64,000 bases of DNA from Seribacter sp963934295 (lineage in GTDB: Bacteria; Verrucomicrobiota; Verrucomicrobiia; Opitutales; Seribacteraceae), in NCBI GenBank assembly GCA_963934295.1, contig CAWVXY010000013.1, forward strand, positions 1 through 64,000, in the 5' to 3' direction. The notes under the pieces are model-generated. The model saw only the letters and a list, made by a program, of their open reading frames with translations, did no database searches and had not been told where the DNA came from. The position numbers and the translations under genes are program-made. Shown here piece after piece: positions 1 to 9,303 of the stretch. The stretch's first letter is position 1; each line of letters starts with the position of its first letter.

Positions 1-549
1 TGGAGGCCCACACCGGACGGTGTCTTTACCCGCTTTCACGTCTCCGACGTCTGGCTGGACGACGTCTCGATCGAACGGGCGGCCCGTAACCAAACCGAGG
101 CCCACAAGGCCTTCATACGCAGCCGTTGGATGCCCGCTTGGGTCGATGCGGTCGAGTATGGTAAATTTCGCACCGCAACCGTTACCGCCACCCTCTTCGG
201 CGGCATGGACGATTCCCTCTACGCGGATTTCAAGAAGGACGTTTCCGCCATGATGAATCCGGTCGAGAACACCTTGAAACACACGCACGGCGCATATGGC
301 CCCCGCCATATGGCCAGCCGAGGCCGCATCACCGGGGTCACAAGGATCCAAGGGGGAGCACCCCTGGGAAGCAGTGGCATACAAGTTACCTTCCAGACAG
401 ACCTCATCCTAGTAGGTATCCGTCCCGGGCGGGTTATCCGTATCTGTCCCGGAAGCTGGCCCCAGGTCCAAATACCACGTGAGGAATACCTCGGAGGAAA
501 CAAGTTCGAAGAACGTTTCCCAACTCCGGATATCTTTCCAAAGTACTAG
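1..549 (+). CDS. C-terminal part of an unrecognised protein, open at the window start
   Basis: An open frame runs from base 1 to a TAG stop at 547-549 and gives about 182 residues with no start inside the window, so the N-terminal part is missing. I do not recognise the family. No signal peptide, membrane segment or repeat is visible in the part present. The last third (from about residue 110) is rich in Gly, Pro, Ile and Arg. The reading frame is visibly GC-richer than the genes that follow (38 of the first 60 bases are G or C), which fits either a different gene class or an acquired segment. A 98-bp AT-rich gap separates it from the next gene. An internal ATG at 130 could be called as a start, but the frame is open upstream of it. 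Confidence 0.5.
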   Translation, partial: WRPTPDGVFTRFHVSDVWLDDVSIERAARNQTEAHKAFIRSRWMPAWVDAVEYGKFRTATVTATLFGGMDDSLYADFKKDVSAMMNPVENTLKHTHGAYGPRHMASRGRITGVTRIQGGAPLGSSGIQVTFQTDLILVGIRPGRVIRICPGSWPQVQIPREEYLGGNKFEERFPTPDIFPKY

Positions 550-647
550 GGAAATCGATCTGATTCTTTTGCTCTTAATTCTCAAAAAAACCACTGTATT
601 CAAAGTTTTCATTTGATTATATTTCTTCGAAAAACAATTCTTTTATA

Positions 648-1733
648 ATGATCCGCAAACTATCCATTCTATACCTGATCGCACTTTGCCATCTCGGCCT
701 TCATGCCAAACCCTTCCATGTCTATTCTCCAAGCTCGAAGGAAAATACTCTATGGATTGTCAAAGCAACGCCCAAAGGCGAAAGCCTTAAACTCGAGGTT
801 ACTGAGAAAGTAAAATTCGACTTCTCCGGCCGTGTGATCACCACTCATCCTAGCAAGCCTCTGCTTTATGTCACCGCCACGGGTGGAGATCCCGGCAAGG
901 TGCCTGGGGCAGTCGTTTTCTTAAACAAGGACGGATCCTACCAAAAACATCAGAACATCAACTTCAACGACGGTGCCTGCTTCCTCAGCCTGGATAAGGA
1001 AAATAGGCACATTCTGGGGGTGAGTTACGGAAACGGACGGCTCAACGTCTACCCTCTCGACGAACAGGGCATCCCGGGGAAAGCCGTTACCACGATCGAT
1101 GAAGGAAAGCGGGAAGCTCACTGCGTACTCCTTCCACCGGATGGAAAGAACGTCTACGTGCCTTACGTGAAAGGAAACCTCGCTCTTCTACAGTACGCAT
1201 ATGATGGCAAGACCGGAAAAGTCTCCCCGCTCGAACCCAAGGATGCCAAGCCTCCCCTCGGTTCGGGTCCCCGCCACATGGCCTACCACCCCACCCTGCC
1301 AATGGTCTACTTTAGTAACGAGCAAGGCATTGGGCTTTCCTCCTACCGACGAGAAGCCAACGGACAGCTCAAGGTGGAACAGGACATCAGCATTTTACCA
1401 CCCGGCATGTCCAAGATTGGATTGAGTGCCTCGGATCTCCTGATCACGCCCGACGGCAAATTTCTCTACGCCGGGTTGCGCGGACACCGTCAGGATTTTA
1501 GCCGTATCTCCCGTTATCGGGTTCTGGAAGACGGCAAGGCGGAGTTTCTTGGCCTTACCGAAGCCGACCAAGTCCCCTGGGGACTGACCCTTTCCCCGGA
1601 CGGAAAATTTCTCCTCGTATCCGCCACCACCGGAGCCAGTCTCGCCGCTTACCGAATTTCAAAAGACGGCGACCTCAAGAGAGTGGCTACGCTGGCATGG
1701 GATGAAAGAATGTCAGATCTAGTGGCTCGCTAG
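648..1733 (+). CDS. Secreted 6-phosphogluconolactonase-like seven-bladed beta-propeller protein
   Basis: 361 residues. A signal peptide of about 20 residues ends at LHA before KPFHVYSP. The rest consists of repeated propeller strands with PDGK turns (LLPPDGKNVYVPY, ITPDGKFLYAG, LSPDGKFLLVS), the pattern of the lactonase family of PF10282. Cytosolic members hydrolyse 6-phosphogluconolactone. An exported copy cannot act on that intermediate in the cytoplasm and more probably acts on another lactone, for example a product of periplasmic sugar oxidation, or only binds a ligand. The next gene starts 13 bp downstream and also encodes an exported propeller protein, so the two are probably co-transcribed. 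The family call is firm and the substrate is unknown. Confidence 0.85.
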   Translation: MIRKLSILYLIALCHLGLHAKPFHVYSPSSKENTLWIVKATPKGESLKLEVTEKVKFDFSGRVITTHPSKPLLYVTATGGDPGKVPGAVVFLNKDGSYQKHQNINFNDGACFLSLDKENRHILGVSYGNGRLNVYPLDEQGIPGKAVTTIDEGKREAHCVLLPPDGKNVYVPYVKGNLALLQYAYDGKTGKVSPLEPKDAKPPLGSGPRHMAYHPTLPMVYFSNEQGIGLSSYRREANGQLKVEQDISILPPGMSKIGLSASDLLITPDGKFLYAGLRGHRQDFSRISRYRVLEDGKAEFLGLTEADQVPWGLTLSPDGKFLLVSATTGASLAAYRISKDGDLKRVATLAWDERMSDLVAR

Positions 1734-1746
1734 CGTTTTTCCTAGT

Positions 1747-4401
1747 ATGGCTAAGTTGCTGGTTATTCTATCGACCGCTGTCCTTTCATTGAGCGGCGAG
1801 AGCGTAGCAGCTGAGAAAACCAAGCAATCGTTAAATCGAGTAAGCGTAGAGAACAAAACCCTCCCCTTTCCCCATAACCGTTTGCGTGACTTTTATCGCC
1901 AACAAGCTCAGAAATTTATTACGAACGGGGATCAGAATTATTCACGAATACTCAATCCATTCCCTGGGTTGGACGGAGGGAGCTGGGGACACTGGGGACA
2001 AAACCCGGAATCTGATAATGTAGACGATCGACTTAATGAAATCGACTTTGGCGGAATCCTGATGCAGGCGACCAATCATGCGGAGGGCTGGGCCAACAAG
2101 GGAGTGTCCGTACAAGCGGGTAAGTACTCGGCAGTCTTCGATCCGGAAAAACTTTGCTTCGTGGATGCCTGGGAAGGCGGGTTACCCGAGTGGGGAAGTC
2201 GCCGCTATGGCATTACATCAGGAATAAAGGCTAAGGGTAAAAAAGTGGAGGGGTTTACTGCAGGTAAGTGGACACTCCCGGAAAAAATTGAAACCAAATA
2301 CCTTGGATTTTACAGAACCGAAGGCAGGACCGTCTTTGGGTATCGCATTGGAAAGACAGAGATCTACGAGTGGATCGAGGGAAAGGGAGAGCTCACCTAT
2401 CATCGGTTGATCCAGGGAAAACTTCCTGAGGGAGTGGCCTTTACCGGAAATGATTTTATCCGCGAATCATCGATATCCGATTTGATAGAACTCCTTCAAC
2501 CCGCTGAGGCTCAATGGTCTGATAAAGCCGTCATCACTAAAGGCAAACTAGGGAAAGTCATCCCCCGTTCGCCTTATGTAATTGATACCCTCACCATTCC
2601 CTATCGGGATCTGAACCCATTCAAAACACCGATGAGAATCGGGGGCGTGGGAGCCTTATCTGATGGACGAATCGCCGTATGTACTCTCATGGGAGATGTG
2701 TGGCTTGTGGATGGAATCGATGATACTCTCGAACGCTTAGTTTGGAAAAGATTCGCCTCTGGACTGAATCAACCGCTCGGACTGGTCATAAGCAATGATC
2801 AAATCCATGTCATCGGAAGAGACCAATTAACCCGCCTACACGACTTCGATAATAATGGAGAGGCCGATTTCTATGAATGTCTGACCAATGAATTTCCCAC
2901 CGCCAGGGGAAACAGTTTTGCTCTCACCCTACATCAGGATGACAAGGATCGGTTTTACTGGTTCACCCGCTCATCCCAGTTTGGGATGACCCGCTTCACC
3001 CCGGGTTCCAAGCCTGAAGCAATTGCCACCGGACTGCGGGGATGCAATGGCACCGGAGTCTCCCCGGATGGATCGATTGTGTTTGCGATGCCTCAGGAGG
3101 GAAGCTGGCAACCGGCCTCCGGCATCTTCGAAGTGGGCTATGGAAGCTACCATGGCTTCTTTGGGCCAAAGCCTGAGTTTGGAAAACATGGTTACGAAAT
3201 GCCCCTCTGTTTCCTGCCCCGCGGAATTGACAACTCATCCGGTGATATCGTTTTCGTTCCGAGAGATGAAAGATTTGGTCCCCTGGCCGGCAAAATGATC
3301 GGTACCTCCTTTGGGTATTGTGAGCACTACCTAGTCCTGCGAGAAGTGATGAAGGACGGGAAAGTGCAGGGAGGAGTAGTGCCCCTCTCCGGAGAATTTC
3401 TTTCCGGTGCTCATCGTGGATCTTTCAGTTCCAAGGATGGACACTTATACATCGTGGGCACGGATGGTTGGCAAAGCTACGCACAGGAAAACGGTAGCCT
3501 GCAACGGGTTCGTTGGACTGGGGGTGAGATGCTTCTTCCCGATTCGGTGGAAACCCGTAAGAATGGATTGATCATCCGCTTCAATGAATTCATTGATCCA
3601 AACTCCCTGGATCTGGATAAGGTCTTTGCATCTCAATGGAATTACCTACACAGCGACGCTTATGGATCACCTGAATATTCCGTCCGCAAACCCGGAATCA
3701 CCGGACATGATCCGGTAAAGATCCGCTCCCTTCATGCATTGGGAGACGGCAAGTCCATCTTTGTGGAAATTCCCCAACTCCACCCAGTCATGCAGTTTCA
3801 TCTTTATCTCGAATTGAAGACCCGGGACGGGCGACCTTTCACTCCCGACCTTTATTACTCCATTTTTCATCAGGGCAAGGAGTTTACCGATTTCCCGGGT
3901 TATCAAAAAATTGCCAAAGAAACATGGAATGATTTCCCCCATCCCGATAAAAGCCCGGTCGATCGGAGACTCCTTGCCCAGGAAGCTCAGTCCAAGATCG
4001 TCGGAGACGAACAGGTCTTGGCTGCTATCGAACGGATCGAATTGGATGCCATCGCCGGCTTACAATATGATCAAAAGGAATTACGGGTAAAGCCTGGGTC
4101 CAAAGTCGCCCTGACTTTTCGTAATCTCGATCCGAGCATGCCCCACAATGTTGCCATTGTGCAACCCGACCGACTAACCGCAGTTATGGATGCTTCAATG
4201 AAGCTTGCCTCATCGCCTAAAGGAGTAGCTCAGCACTATGTTCCGAACGATAAAGGTGTCATTGCCATGTCACCCATTCTGCAAAGCGGTAATTCCTATG
4301 TCATCTACTTTCGAGCACCCCGCAAACTCGGAACCTATCCCTTTCTGTGTACTTTCCCGGGTCACTGGCAGGTAATGCAGGGGAAACTGATTATCGAATA
4401 A
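1747..4401 (+). CDS. Exported beta-propeller protein with C-terminal azurin-like cupredoxin domain
   Basis: 884 residues. A signal peptide ends near VAA at residue 22. Residues about 45-290 form an N-terminal region like the DUF6797 type of PVC proteins. About 295-640 is a propeller resembling the dehydrogenase-like part of PVC heme proteins, but with no CxxCH. About 765-884 is a cupredoxin: H800 in MPHN, then C868, H873 and M877. The spacing C-x4-H-x3-M is that of the type 1 copper site of azurin. I infer a secreted oxidoreductase that passes electrons to its own copper domain, where its relatives use heme c. It follows the lactonase-like gene by 13 bp and precedes a ThuA-dehydrogenase-cytochrome fusion. 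The propeller substrate is unknown, and the N-terminal domain name is from memory. Confidence 0.8.
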   Translation: MAKLLVILSTAVLSLSGESVAAEKTKQSLNRVSVENKTLPFPHNRLRDFYRQQAQKFITNGDQNYSRILNPFPGLDGGSWGHWGQNPESDNVDDRLNEIDFGGILMQATNHAEGWANKGVSVQAGKYSAVFDPEKLCFVDAWEGGLPEWGSRRYGITSGIKAKGKKVEGFTAGKWTLPEKIETKYLGFYRTEGRTVFGYRIGKTEIYEWIEGKGELTYHRLIQGKLPEGVAFTGNDFIRESSISDLIELLQPAEAQWSDKAVITKGKLGKVIPRSPYVIDTLTIPYRDLNPFKTPMRIGGVGALSDGRIAVCTLMGDVWLVDGIDDTLERLVWKRFASGLNQPLGLVISNDQIHVIGRDQLTRLHDFDNNGEADFYECLTNEFPTARGNSFALTLHQDDKDRFYWFTRSSQFGMTRFTPGSKPEAIATGLRGCNGTGVSPDGSIVFAMPQEGSWQPASGIFEVGYGSYHGFFGPKPEFGKHGYEMPLCFLPRGIDNSSGDIVFVPRDERFGPLAGKMIGTSFGYCEHYLVLREVMKDGKVQGGVVPLSGEFLSGAHRGSFSSKDGHLYIVGTDGWQSYAQENGSLQRVRWTGGEMLLPDSVETRKNGLIIRFNEFIDPNSLDLDKVFASQWNYLHSDAYGSPEYSVRKPGITGHDPVKIRSLHALGDGKSIFVEIPQLHPVMQFHLYLELKTRDGRPFTPDLYYSIFHQGKEFTDFPGYQKIAKETWNDFPHPDKSPVDRRLLAQEAQSKIVGDEQVLAAIERIELDAIAGLQYDQKELRVKPGSKVALTFRNLDPSMPHNVAIVQPDRLTAVMDASMKLASSPKGVAQHYVPNDKGVIAMSPILQSGNSYVIYFRAPRKLGTYPFLCTFPGHWQVMQGKLIIE

Positions 4402-4471
4402 ATAAATCAATAAGATTAATTATAGGTTTTGTCTTTCTGCTAAGGTTTATTTTCAATACTTTAGTTTTAGC

Positions 4472-7400
4472 ATGATTTCGTTTAAATTGAATTTCAAATA
4501 CTGGTTAGCACTTTTCCTTGTATGTAAATTTTGCTTGGCTGAAGAAAAGCTCATCCCGGTTCTTATTGTCGACGGACAGAATAACCACGACTGGGTAAGC
4601 ACAACCGATTCGATCGAAGCCACTCTCCGGGCAACGGGCAAATTCTCGGTTGAGATCGATACCGCTCCCCAAACCAAATCAATAAAGGGCATTCGTGGAC
4701 CGAAAGCAGATGCCCCTCATTATCTCAAGGAGAGTTATAATAATTTTCGCAATATTCAACAAGGTGCTGAAAAAGAATTCAAAGAGAGCCAGGGGGAGGA
4801 ATGGAAAAACTGGAATCCATTTACCGGCAGGCATCAGGCAGTGGTGCTTAACTATAATGGGCGAGAATGGGCTCAGGAGACCAAGGAATCTGCAGTCGAG
4901 TTCGTTCGCCAGGGAGGTGGACTGGTTCTGGTCCATGCCGCAAATAATGCTTTTCGGAACTGGGATGCCTACAACGAAATGATCGGATTAGGGTGGAGAC
5001 CCGCAAATTTTGGGGACTGTATCAAATGGGAAGTGCTTAAAAACAAACCTTATGTCGCCTGTGTCGATTGTTCTTCCGGACATGGTTCCAGGCATCCCTT
5101 TCAGGTAAATGTTCGCCAATTGGATCATCCGATTATGAAGGACATCCCCACCACCTGGATGCACGGAAAAGATGAGCTTTATCACAACATGCGCGGCCCC
5201 GCCAAAAACCTGACCATTCTCTCTTCCGCTTATTCCAGCAAGAAACAGGGAGGAACCGGCGAACACGAACCGATTACTTATGAGGTTAAATACGGCAAGG
5301 GACGGGTCATCATCACCACGATGGGGCATTTTTGGAATGGGCAGACCGATTGGGACGGTTTGCACTGCGTAGGCTTTCAGACCATTTTGGCCCGTTCTGT
5401 TGAATATGCTGCCACCGCCCAAGTCACTCTTCCAGTTCCTCCGGAATTCCCCGGACTCTTTGAAGTTTCTTTTAAGCAGCCTCATGCTGTAACTTGGAAT
5501 CAGAAAAGTTCCAAGGCTGCAGAACAATCTACCGGTCATGCCAAAAAGGAAATAAATCCCTATGCCATCCTCACCCCCGAAGAGGAATTGGAAACCTTCA
5601 AACTTGCTTCCGGTTATGTCGCTGAACTGGTCGCATCTGAGCCGATGGTACAGGAACCCGTGCTTACGGTTTGGGACGGAAACGGGGCGATGTATGTGGC
5701 CGAAATGCGTAGCTATATGCAGGACGAAAATGGAACGGGCACCAAAACCCTTCGCAACGGGCGGATTAAAAAACTGGTGGATTTGGATGGTGACGGAAGG
5801 ATGGATAAATCCACCATTTTCGTCGACAACCTCAACCTACCGCGAATGATCCTTCCCCTCGATGACTGGATAGCAGTGCGCGAGACTGATACCATGGATG
5901 TGGTCGCATATCGCGATACGGACGGTGATGGTATCGCGGATGAAAGCAAAATGCTTTACGAAAGAGGCCCATACAGCCGGAACGGCCCCAAGACATCCGT
6001 CGAGCATCAGGACTCTGGGATGCTCTGGAATGTGGATAATCAGATCTATATCACCTACAACATGGAACGCTATCAGTTTATCGACGGGACCTGGCGGGCT
6101 GAGAAACAGCCCGGTCACTGGACCCAGTGGGGCCTGACCCATGATGATTACGGAAAACTTTTCTGGATCGATAACACCCGTCCCCTCAAATCTGCACAGT
6201 TTCATCCAAAGTATTGGAAGACCGTTCACCGGTTGGCCAAAAATTTGCCTGCAGGAGATCCGGTGTCCCTGGGTAATTCCTATGACCCCGCCTTTACTAA
6301 AGCTACCAGCATTTGCCTGACCGGGGACCGGGGCGGACAAGTCGATGCAGTTCGGGGCTTCACTTCCGCCTGTGGTCAGTCGATTTACCGGGGAAATAAA
6401 TTTCCCTACGATTCACGGGGTGCTTATTTCTTCTGCGACCCCACTATTCATGTGGTCCGCCGGGCTTATGTGGAATACCCAGATGGCAAACTCATGCTCC
6501 GCAAAGCCGAACCTGAGGGCGAAGAATTCTTGCGATCCTCCGATTTCAATTCCCGCTTCATCAACACCGCCGTCGGCCCGGATGCATGCATCTATGTCAC
6601 TGATATGTACCGTGGAATCATTCAGGATGCAGCTTGGTTCAATTCAGGAAACCGTGAGTTCGCCAGACGGACCGGTGTAAACAAACACATTCAAATGGGG
6701 CGAATCTGGCGCATCCGGCATCAGGATCATCGCCCCTATCAGGAGAAACCGCAGATGCTTTCGGAAAGCACCGAGGAATTGGTGAGACATCTGCAAAATC
6801 CGATCGGCTGGTGGCGGGACACCGCTCAAAAATTAATTCTGCTTCGAAATGATCGTGAAAAGGCCATCCCATTACTGGAAGGACTCTTTCGCTTCACCCA
6901 GTCTCCCCTCCCCCGCATACATGCTCTCTGGACATTGAACGGGATGCAGGCCATAACCCCTGAAATCAAAAAGGAAGCCCTCATGGATCGTGCTGCAGAA
7001 ATCCGACGAACCATGGTGCAAATCATCGAACCCGGATTACCTGAGGAAGTCGATCTGCTTCTTCCATTGGAAAACGAACGCGACCCTAGAGTAGCCGAGC
7101 AGCTTATCTTCAGCCTTGGAACCACAGATGATCCTCAAGCTGAGAAATTGATCCAATCCCTTGCCTCCCGTCATCTTCGAGATCAGGGAGTAATGCTTGC
7201 CACCGCCATTTCTCTATGGGGTAAAAAACACCTTCCATTGATTCAGCAGATAAAAAGCAAAAAAGCATTTGAAAAAGTTTCCAAAGATCAAAGGGGATTA
7301 ACCGATATGGCCTGGAACCGTATTCTTTCCAGCTGGGACCGGGGAATGAAATTAGCCAAAGATTTTGATACCACCCATCGAAAGATGATCCAAAACGGAG

Positions 7401-7780
7401 AGAGGCTTTATTTTCAGCACTGCACATCCTGCCACGGAGCGGATGGAAAAGGGGTACAAGTTCCCGGTACCGATCAATACCTTGCCCCCTCCCTCGTCGA
7501 TTCGAAGCGGGTGCACGGAAAACCCGAACAATTAGTCCCGCTTTTCCTCCACGGCTTAATGGGACCGATCGAAGGCAAAAATTACTCGGCTGGATACATG
7601 GCACCGGCCAAAGCATTTGGAATCGAACGGGAGGACCGGCTCGCTGAACTGCTTACCTACATACGATATGCCTGGGGAAAAGAGGGAGACTGTGTGGAAA
7701 AAGAAACGGTCTCAACTATCCGAAGGAAACATACCGACCGGGATAATCCATGGACCGATCAGGAACTGAAGGAACTGTAG
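4472..7780 (+). CDS. ThuA / membrane-bound-dehydrogenase propeller / HEAT / cytochrome c fusion
   Basis: 1102 residues with a signal peptide ending at CLA, residue 23. Residues about 27-310 are a ThuA-like domain (flavodoxin-type fold, with GGGLVLVHAANNAF and the GRVIITTMGH strand). About 375-760 is the PVC-type putative membrane-bound dehydrogenase propeller (TIGR02604-like) with Asp-rich turns such as DLDGDGRMD and DTDGDGIAD. About 765-950 is helical and HEAT-like. About 975-1080 is a class I cytochrome c domain with CTSCH at 984-988. ThuA is known from trehalose utilisation, where it works next to a dehydrogenase that makes a 3-keto sugar. The fusion suggests oxidation and processing of a glycoside in one exported protein, with electrons leaving through heme. 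A paralogue with extra C-terminal domains lies at 32314-36156. Confidence 0.88.
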   Translation: MISFKLNFKYWLALFLVCKFCLAEEKLIPVLIVDGQNNHDWVSTTDSIEATLRATGKFSVEIDTAPQTKSIKGIRGPKADAPHYLKESYNNFRNIQQGAEKEFKESQGEEWKNWNPFTGRHQAVVLNYNGREWAQETKESAVEFVRQGGGLVLVHAANNAFRNWDAYNEMIGLGWRPANFGDCIKWEVLKNKPYVACVDCSSGHGSRHPFQVNVRQLDHPIMKDIPTTWMHGKDELYHNMRGPAKNLTILSSAYSSKKQGGTGEHEPITYEVKYGKGRVIITTMGHFWNGQTDWDGLHCVGFQTILARSVEYAATAQVTLPVPPEFPGLFEVSFKQPHAVTWNQKSSKAAEQSTGHAKKEINPYAILTPEEELETFKLASGYVAELVASEPMVQEPVLTVWDGNGAMYVAEMRSYMQDENGTGTKTLRNGRIKKLVDLDGDGRMDKSTIFVDNLNLPRMILPLDDWIAVRETDTMDVVAYRDTDGDGIADESKMLYERGPYSRNGPKTSVEHQDSGMLWNVDNQIYITYNMERYQFIDGTWRAEKQPGHWTQWGLTHDDYGKLFWIDNTRPLKSAQFHPKYWKTVHRLAKNLPAGDPVSLGNSYDPAFTKATSICLTGDRGGQVDAVRGFTSACGQSIYRGNKFPYDSRGAYFFCDPTIHVVRRAYVEYPDGKLMLRKAEPEGEEFLRSSDFNSRFINTAVGPDACIYVTDMYRGIIQDAAWFNSGNREFARRTGVNKHIQMGRIWRIRHQDHRPYQEKPQMLSESTEELVRHLQNPIGWWRDTAQKLILLRNDREKAIPLLEGLFRFTQSPLPRIHALWTLNGMQAITPEIKKEALMDRAAEIRRTMVQIIEPGLPEEVDLLLPLENERDPRVAEQLIFSLGTTDDPQAEKLIQSLASRHLRDQGVMLATAISLWGKKHLPLIQQIKSKKAFEKVSKDQRGLTDMAWNRILSSWDRGMKLAKDFDTTHRKMIQNGERLYFQHCTSCHGADGKGVQVPGTDQYLAPSLVDSKRVHGKPEQLVPLFLHGLMGPIEGKNYSAGYMAPAKAFGIEREDRLAELLTYIRYAWGKEGDCVEKETVSTIRRKHTDRDNPWTDQELKEL

Positions 7781-7803
7781 AAAAAAGTTTACTTCACTTT
7801 TTC
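7780..7803. terminator. Weak AT hairpin between convergent genes
   Basis: GAAAAAAGT at 7780-7788 can pair with ACTTTTTC at 7796-7803 with one bulged A. It sits across the two convergent stop codons, so it could end transcription in both directions. The stem is almost all A-T, so this is weak. Confidence 0.28.
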
Positions 7804-8285
7804 AGGTAATCGATTTGGCTGACCTTCCAGTCCCCATCGACCTTGCTCAGTTCCACTCTGGAATGTGCATTCTCCCGAACCACATTCCCGCCTTTACCCG
7901 TCCATCCGGCATAGAATTTGACGGCATACACCGCAACGCCATCGCCAAGGGAAATCTTTTGCAACTCTTCACAGCGCAACTCCATTCGACGCGATGCCAC
8001 GCGTAACCGGCCATATAGCTGTGCTAGTCCTTGATTGGTGTGCTCCCCCGCAATTCTTGCCTTACTCCGGATGGAAATGACCACTTTGGGTGCGAACAAT
8101 TTCTTAAAATCTTTCACCACCATGGCATCGGAAAGAGTCGATGCATCCTCTGTCTTGGATGCGATCTCACTGAGCTCCTCAAATAAGGCTCCGATCTGTT
8201 CCTCCTCACTCGGCCAAGCAAGCCAGCTAAAAACTCCAAGTACTACAAATATTATCGGGATTCCAAAAACGATTCGCTTGCTCAT
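7794..8285 (-). CDS. Small membrane-anchored protein, possible NTF2/SnoaL-like fold
   Basis: 163 residues. A hydrophobic N-terminal segment (about residues 4-25, IVFGIPIIFVVLGVF) ends before SEEEQ and reads as a signal anchor. The remainder has a helix-rich first half and alternating strands at the C-terminus (GVAVYAVKFYAGW, HSRVELSKVDGDWKVSQIDY). The ending motif DGDWKVSQIDY is typical of NTF2-like and SnoaL-like small domains that bind ligands or act as accessory subunits. No catalytic residue can be assigned. The gene is convergent with the ThuA fusion and divergent from the PmoA-family gene, whose ATG is 46 bp from this start. The function is unknown and the fold call is tentative. Confidence 0.6.
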   Translation of the reverse strand: MSKRIVFGIPIIFVVLGVFSWLAWPSEEEQIGALFEELSEIASKTEDASTLSDAMVVKDFKKLFAPKVVISIRSKARIAGEHTNQGLAQLYGRLRVASRRMELRCEELQKISLGDGVAVYAVKFYAGWTGKGGNVVRENAHSRVELSKVDGDWKVSQIDYLKK

Positions 8286-8331
8286 ATCCTTAAATTACCG
8301 CAAAGATTTGCTTTCATCCATACTTATTCCA

Positions 8332-9282
8332 ATGAAACTTTTCGTAATCTCTTTGCTTCCAATTATAAGTCTAGCAAATTTATTTTCGGATGCCCGCCCT
8401 TCCGTTCATGAAACGGAAGAGTTTGTTATAGTTCGCACCGTGGAGGGAAGACCGCTTTTCGAATACCGGAAGAAACCCTCGGAAAAGGCAAAGCATAATG
8501 CCCCCCATTACTCCCGCACGGGTTACATCCATCCACTCTACTCACCCTCCGGAAAAATTATCACCGGAGACTATGCACCTGATCACCCTCATCAGCACGG
8601 CTTGTTCTTCGCCTGGACCAAGTCAAGTTTTCGTGACAAGCCCACCGAGTTCTGGAACCAGAAAAAGAAACTCGGTGATATTCGCTTCCACCGGTTTTTG
8701 GGAAAAACTGAAAGCAAGAAAGCTCTGCCCCTTCAATTCGAACAGATCTTTACCGCTGGAAAGGATTTCGATCAGCCGATTCTAAAGGAAACCTGGAAAA
8801 TTACGGTTCCCGGAAAAGAACTTCCTTATCATCAGTTCGATCTGACTTCCATTCAAAGCTGTGCCACCGAAGATCCGCTCATTATTCAAAAATACCACTA
8901 CGGAGGGATGGCAATCCGGGGAAATGATCAGTGGCTCAAATTAGACGAGGATGGAAATCCACTGGGGGCAATAATCACCTCAGAAGGAAAGAACCGCGAG
9001 AACGGCAATCATTCACGCCCCCGTTGGGTGGCGATGCATGGACCGGTCGATGGACAGGAATGTGGGGTTGTGGTGATGAATCACCCGGATAACTTCCGCT
9101 TTCCCCAGTGGGTACGTTTACACCCGACAATGCCCTACTTTGTCTATTCCCCCATGGTCGAGGAGCCCTTTACGATCAAACCCGGCAAGCCCTACATCTC
9201 AAAATTCCGCTACCTCCTATACGACGGAACCCCCGATCACGGCGTGATCGAGGGTTCCTGGAAAGAATGGATTAAAAACTAG
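8332..9282 (+). CDS. Secreted PmoA-family (DUF6807) protein
   Basis: 316 residues from the ATG at 8332. This start is chosen because it begins directly with a signal peptide (MKLFVISLLPIISLANLFS), while the longer frame from 8035 runs antisense through the neighbouring gene. The body matches the DUF6807 or PmoA family common in PVC genomes: a HPLYSPSG segment, a His-rich PDHPHQHGLFFAW stretch, FWNQ, and late strands MPYFVYSPMVEEPF and YRLLYDG. Despite the family name there is no evidence for methane oxidation. The fold resembles galactose-mutarotase-type sugar-binding beta sandwiches, and a role in extracellular sugar processing is likely from context. The His cluster at about residues 83-88 could be an active or metal site. 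Confidence 0.85.
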   Translation: MKLFVISLLPIISLANLFSDARPSVHETEEFVIVRTVEGRPLFEYRKKPSEKAKHNAPHYSRTGYIHPLYSPSGKIITGDYAPDHPHQHGLFFAWTKSSFRDKPTEFWNQKKKLGDIRFHRFLGKTESKKALPLQFEQIFTAGKDFDQPILKETWKITVPGKELPYHQFDLTSIQSCATEDPLIIQKYHYGGMAIRGNDQWLKLDEDGNPLGAIITSEGKNRENGNHSRPRWVAMHGPVDGQECGVVVMNHPDNFRFPQWVRLHPTMPYFVYSPMVEEPFTIKPGKPYISKFRYLLYDGTPDHGVIEGSWKEWIKN

Positions 9283-9303
9283 ATTCTTCTATCCTTAGAA
9301 ATC
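9282..9303. terminator. Hairpin between convergent genes
   Basis: GAT and TTCTA at 9282-9291 pair with TAGAA and ATC at 9296-9303, with a 2-base bulge and a TCCT loop. It lies between the stop codons of the PmoA-family gene and the TonB receptor and could serve both. There is no clear T tract. Confidence 0.33.

Noticed and set aside
8332..9282. PmoA name read as methane monooxygenase
   Set aside because: The protein is a soluble secreted DUF6807 member, with no membrane helices or copper site of particulate methane monooxygenase and no partner subunits.
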